From an uncultured Fluviicola sp. (GTDB lineage: Bacteria; Bacteroidota; Bacteroidia; Flavobacteriales; Crocinitomicaceae): a DNA stretch of 64,000 nucleotides. Made by a program: the position numbers and the translations under genes. The DNA lies in contig NZ_CAMLDC010000005.1 in NCBI RefSeq assembly GCF_946478805.1, forward strand, positions 1-64,000, read 5' to 3'. Under the pieces are notes generated by a model. It searched no databases and was not told the DNA's origin. It saw nothing but the letters and a program-made list of their open reading frames with translations. Positions 61,055 to 64,000 of the stretch are shown here, piece after piece. Each line of letters begins with the position of its first letter. Position 1 is the first letter of the stretch.

Positions 61055-62842
61055 ATGGATATCGGATTAAAGCTGAAAACACTGCCTGAAAAACCGGGAG
61101 TTTATCAATACTTCGATAAAAATGGAACGATTCTTTATGTGGGTAAGGCCAAAAACCTCAAAAAAAGAGTTTCCTCCTACTTCAATAAAAATCACGAGCA
61201 CGCCAAGACCTATATTCTTGTAAAGAAGATTGTTGACATCCAATACATCGTCGTGGATTCCGAAATGGATGCGCTTTTGCTGGAAAACAACCTGATCAAG
61301 AAATACTTACCCAAGTACAATATCCAGCTAAAAGACGATAAGACATATCCTTGGATCTGTGTGAAAAAAGAACCGTTCCCGCGGGTTTTCTCCACACGGA
61401 TATTGGTCAAAGATGGTTCCCGGTATTATGGCCCTTATCCCAGTGGAAGAATCATGCACACCTTGTTGGACCTCATCCGGGATTTGTTTCCCCTGCGAAC
61501 TTGTGCGCTTGACCTGGCTGCGAATAAAATAGAAAAAGGTGGGTACAAAGTATGTTTGGAGTATCACATTGGAAAATGTAAAGGTCCTTGTGAAGGAAAA
61601 CAGAAAGCAGAAGAATACAACCGGATGATTGAGCAGATCGAGGGGATTTTGAAAGGAAACATCTCAACTGTAATACAGAATTTAAAACAACTGATGCTTC
61701 AGGCTTCCACCGATTTCCGATTTGAAGATGCGCATGACATCAAAACCCGCATTGACCTTCTTGAAAAATACAAGGCGAAATCAACAGTAGTTTCTCCAAC
61801 CATTCATCAAGTAGATGTGGTGAGCATGGTAGAAGACAACGATCTGGTTTTCGTCAATTACCTGGTCATCAATCACGGTGCCATCATTCATGGAATTACC
61901 GTTGAGGTGAAGCGAAAGCTGGATGAGACCCAGGCGGATATCATCACCTTTGTGCTTCCTGAATTGCGTGAGCGTTTCCAAAGTGAAGCAAAAGAGATTT
62001 TGGTCGAAACCGATGTAGATTGGGAAATGGAAGGAGTTCGATTCTTCGCTCCGCAACGAGGTGATAAAAAAGCATTGATCGATTTGTCGCTTCGCAATGC
62101 GAAAGTCTATCGTTTGGAAAAAATCAAACAGGAAAAAATCAAGGATCCTGAAAAACATACCAATCGTATTTTGGAAACCATGAAAACCGATTTGCGACTG
62201 AAGGAATTACCTGTTCATATCGAGTGTTTCGATAATTCGAATATTCAAGGAACCAATCCCGTTTCTGCCTGCGTTGTTTTCAAGGATGCCAAACCGAGCA
62301 AGAAAGATTACCGCCATTTCAACGTTCAAACCGTTGAAGGTCCGGATGATTTTGCAACCATGCGCGAAGCAGTTTACAGACGCTACAGGAGACTCCTGGA
62401 GGAAGAACAACCCTTGCCACAACTTATCATCATTGACGGAGGGAAAGGGCAACTTAGCGCAGCCTTGGAAGCCTTGGAAAAATTGGATCTGCGGGGAAAA
62501 ATAGCCATTATCGGCATTGCGAAACGATTGGAAGAATTGTTTTATCCGGGAGACAGTTTGCCCTTATACCTTGATAAACGCTCGGAAACCTTAAAAGTGA
62601 TCCAGCATTTGCGCAATGAAGCGCATCGTTTTGGAATTACGCATCACCGGAACCGCAGAAGTAAAAGTGCATTAAATAATGAACTGGAAACCATTCCGGG
62701 AATTGGCGAAAAAACCGTCCAGGACCTGATAAGGGCATTCAAATCCGTGAAACGCGTGAAAGAGCAAAACGAGGAAAGTTTGGCTTCGGTCGTTGGGAAA
62801 GCGAAGGCGAAGGTGATTATCACGTTTTTCGGATCTAATTAA
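61055..62842 (+). CDS. uvrC: excinuclease ABC subunit C
   Basis: 595 residues from the ATG at 61055, chosen for the GGAGG 8 nt upstream over a GTG 15 nt earlier. An N-terminal GIY-YIG nuclease (about 8-95: PGVYQYFDKNGTILYVGKAKNLKKRV) makes the 3' incision. A UVR helical motif (about 200-235) binds UvrB. An RNase H-like domain (about 360-490, with HIECFDNSNIQG) makes the 5' cut. A helix-hairpin-helix region ends the protein (ETIPGIGEKTVQDLI). It works in nucleotide excision repair. Its stop overlaps the convergent lipoprotein gene by 4 nt. Confidence 0.97.
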   Translation: MDIGLKLKTLPEKPGVYQYFDKNGTILYVGKAKNLKKRVSSYFNKNHEHAKTYILVKKIVDIQYIVVDSEMDALLLENNLIKKYLPKYNIQLKDDKTYPWICVKKEPFPRVFSTRILVKDGSRYYGPYPSGRIMHTLLDLIRDLFPLRTCALDLAANKIEKGGYKVCLEYHIGKCKGPCEGKQKAEEYNRMIEQIEGILKGNISTVIQNLKQLMLQASTDFRFEDAHDIKTRIDLLEKYKAKSTVVSPTIHQVDVVSMVEDNDLVFVNYLVINHGAIIHGITVEVKRKLDETQADIITFVLPELRERFQSEAKEILVETDVDWEMEGVRFFAPQRGDKKALIDLSLRNAKVYRLEKIKQEKIKDPEKHTNRILETMKTDLRLKELPVHIECFDNSNIQGTNPVSACVVFKDAKPSKKDYRHFNVQTVEGPDDFATMREAVYRRYRRLLEEEQPLPQLIIIDGGKGQLSAALEALEKLDLRGKIAIIGIAKRLEELFYPGDSLPLYLDKRSETLKVIQHLRNEAHRFGITHHRNRRSKSALNNELETIPGIGEKTVQDLIRAFKSVKRVKEQNEESLASVVGKAKAKVIITFFGSN

Positions 62843-63504
62843 GCTAGCATCATAATCAAAAAAAGCCCCAACCCTGCGAGTACGATTCCACCAAAGATAA
62901 TCGCCGGTATTACGAACCCGTAACTCAGCTTTTTCAATCGGTACTTCTCCGGATGCTTTCTAAGAGAATGGATCATGAAAAACGCGAAAATCATTGCCAA
63001 GAAAAAAAACACTACAACACCAATCAGAGCTTCAGCATAGAATGTGACGAAGAAAATAAAAACAATCCCGATGCTCCACGCTCCCCAAATCGCCCAGGTC
63101 AGTGGATGCATTCGTGGTTTAACGGTTTCATCCTTTTTTGCTTCTTCTTCCTTAGTTTTCCCAGGTGATTTTATTTGTTTTGGCTCCAAGTTTCTTCTAA
63201 CAGAATGACCGGTTGGTGGATTTTTAGTTTCTATCCGAGTTTTCGTGTTTTCAGGATGTACTTCACTTTTCACTTTCACAATCTCTTCACTCAAAACCAA
63301 AGAATCTGAATCCCCTTTGTTTTCAGGGACAAGATCGTTTTCTGCCATCTGCAGTTTTATTCGCTCTTTCTGCGAATCACTCTCTTTCATTTTCCGGTTC
63401 CATTCAATGTGATACCCGTTTCCAAAATGCCGTTTTGTAATGGTGCACGAACAGAAAACTGTGCTCATGGAAAAAATCAGTAGTAGTAAATTCAAGTGTT
63501 TCAT
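62839..63504 (-). CDS. putative lipoprotein with C-terminal membrane helices
   Basis: 221 residues. The N-terminus (MKHLNLLLLIFSMSTVFCSC) looks like a lipoprotein signal with the lipid Cys at 18 or 20, followed by TKRHFGNGYHIEW, a start I have seen in other Bacteroidota membrane proteins. A charged linker rich in Lys/Glu and Pro leads to about three transmembrane helices (about 135-221: WAIWGAWSIGIVFIFFVTF, LIGVVVFFFLAMIFAFF, VIPAIIFGGIVLAGLGLFL). An outer-membrane lipid anchor plus inner-membrane helices would be odd; it may be an inner-membrane protein. Function unknown. Confidence 0.72.
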   Translation of the reverse strand: MKHLNLLLLIFSMSTVFCSCTITKRHFGNGYHIEWNRKMKESDSQKERIKLQMAENDLVPENKGDSDSLVLSEEIVKVKSEVHPENTKTRIETKNPPTGHSVRRNLEPKQIKSPGKTKEEEAKKDETVKPRMHPLTWAIWGAWSIGIVFIFFVTFYAEALIGVVVFFFLAMIFAFFMIHSLRKHPEKYRLKKLSYGFVIPAIIFGGIVLAGLGLFLIMMLA

Positions 63505-63638
63505 AACTTATCTTTCGACAAAGGAATGAAAACCAAAGCTGACAGAAGTTGCGATTTCCCGTACTCCATTTTAGTAAGTACGTTTTATTACCTTTTGTTC
63601 AGAAAATTGAATTCTGGAACTTTTGAACTTGATAATCT

Positions 63639-64000
63639 TTACATCTTATAACTCAATTGCAGCATGAACGTTCTCGGAGCTTGAACATCTCCAGGTCTGG
63701 TCATGTATTCCGCATTGGCAATGTTATTGAGTATAAAAGCCACCTTGTATTTTTCCTTGTAGGTATACCCGATCCGTGCATCAAAAACAATCGTCACTCC
63801 ATTGTGTTCTGCCCGGTAATCTTTCAGTCCTGGAAGGATTTGTTGACCCAAAATACCGTTTTCGAAGATTGCATCGATATTTTTCATGTAGCTATTCAAA
63901 CGCATGGATCCACCAATACTTATTCCTTTATATTCCAATTGAAGATCCGCTTTCGCCAAATGATTGAAGCGATATTTTAAAAGGTTTGATGAAGTGTCTG
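63639..64000 (-). CDS. TonB-dependent receptor, C-terminal end (5' part outside window)
   Basis: The frame runs from the window's last bases through TDSSNLLKYRFNHLAKADLQL to a stop at 63639, giving about 120 residues; an internal TTG is not the start. It shows beta-strands of a barrel (GISIGGSMRLNSYMKNID, VFDARIGYTYKEKYKVAFILNNIANAEY) and ends with RTFMLQLSYKM. The LNNIANAEY-type motif is common to the last strands of TonB-dependent receptors. It would import a large nutrient (siderophore, vitamin or glycan); which one cannot be judged. Confidence 0.8.
   Translation of the reverse strand, partial: DTSSNLLKYRFNHLAKADLQLEYKGISIGGSMRLNSYMKNIDAIFENGILGQQILPGLKDYRAEHNGVTIVFDARIGYTYKEKYKVAFILNNIANAEYMTRPGDVQAPRTFMLQLSYKM

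Overview
The window looks like a chromosome segment of a Bacteroidota bacterium, most likely order Flavobacteriales and perhaps close to Fluviicola/Crocinitomicaceae; the family level is my inference. The signs are type IX secretion (T9SS) C-terminal sorting domains on at least five large secreted proteins, many TAnnTTTG -7 promoter boxes, almost no Shine-Dalgarno sequences, an AT-rich composition, the HU-CCDC81/SPOR protein type, a TonB-dependent receptor and a eukaryote-like kynurenine pathway. I saw no phage, insertion sequence, CRISPR array, tRNA or rRNA.

Layout. 1-11.7 kb: three paralogous delta-60-repeat T9SS cargo proteins, interrupted by a lipoprotein and a LytTR regulator/TPR histidine kinase pair. 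11.8-17.1 kb: gcvP, a small lipoprotein, and an aminotransferase overlapping an omega-amidase. 17.2-24.9 kb: a T9SS protein, a DedA-like membrane protein, dxr, and several small proteins (DUF6495-like, SUFU-like, ArsC/Spx-like). 24.9-29.9 kb: kmo and kynU (kynurenine pathway), then hemL and a TPR protein. 30.0-32.1 kb: two secreted hypotheticals and metF. 32.1-32.7 kb: a protein-free gap with two similar orphan hairpin/terminator modules, the best candidate here for something undescribed. 32.7-41.2 kb: an unknown membrane protein, a cytochrome c/copper-monooxygenase-like T9SS protein, a C-terminal processing protease, a dCMP deaminase-like protein, an OmpR-type regulator and a T9SS serine protease. 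41.2-49.7 kb: two glycosyltransferases, ftsE, a 1024-residue TPR protein translationally coupled to an outer-membrane protein, and an HxlR regulator. 49.8-55.8 kb: a MacAB/Lol-like ABC export operon, the HU-CCDC81/SPOR protein and a SprB-repeat T9SS protein. 55.8-64 kb: a polysaccharide flippase, enoyl-CoA hydratase, hemJ, a lipoprotein, a cyclase-family hydrolase (possible kynurenine formamidase), an M48 protease, uvrC, a lipoprotein and the end of a TonB-dependent receptor.

How the parts fit. Housekeeping metabolism (one-carbon: gcvP, metF; isoprenoid: dxr; heme: hemL, hemJ; tryptophan to NAD: kmo, kynU, possibly the cyclase) is interleaved with surface biology (T9SS cargo, TPR/outer-membrane proteins, ABC export, glycosyltransferases, flippase). 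Seven genes have an exact TAnnTTTG box only 4-5 nt before the start codon, which predicts leaderless mRNAs. In two places the -7 box of the next gene lies in the T-tract of the preceding gene's terminator. All functions are read from sequence motifs; no search or structure prediction was run.
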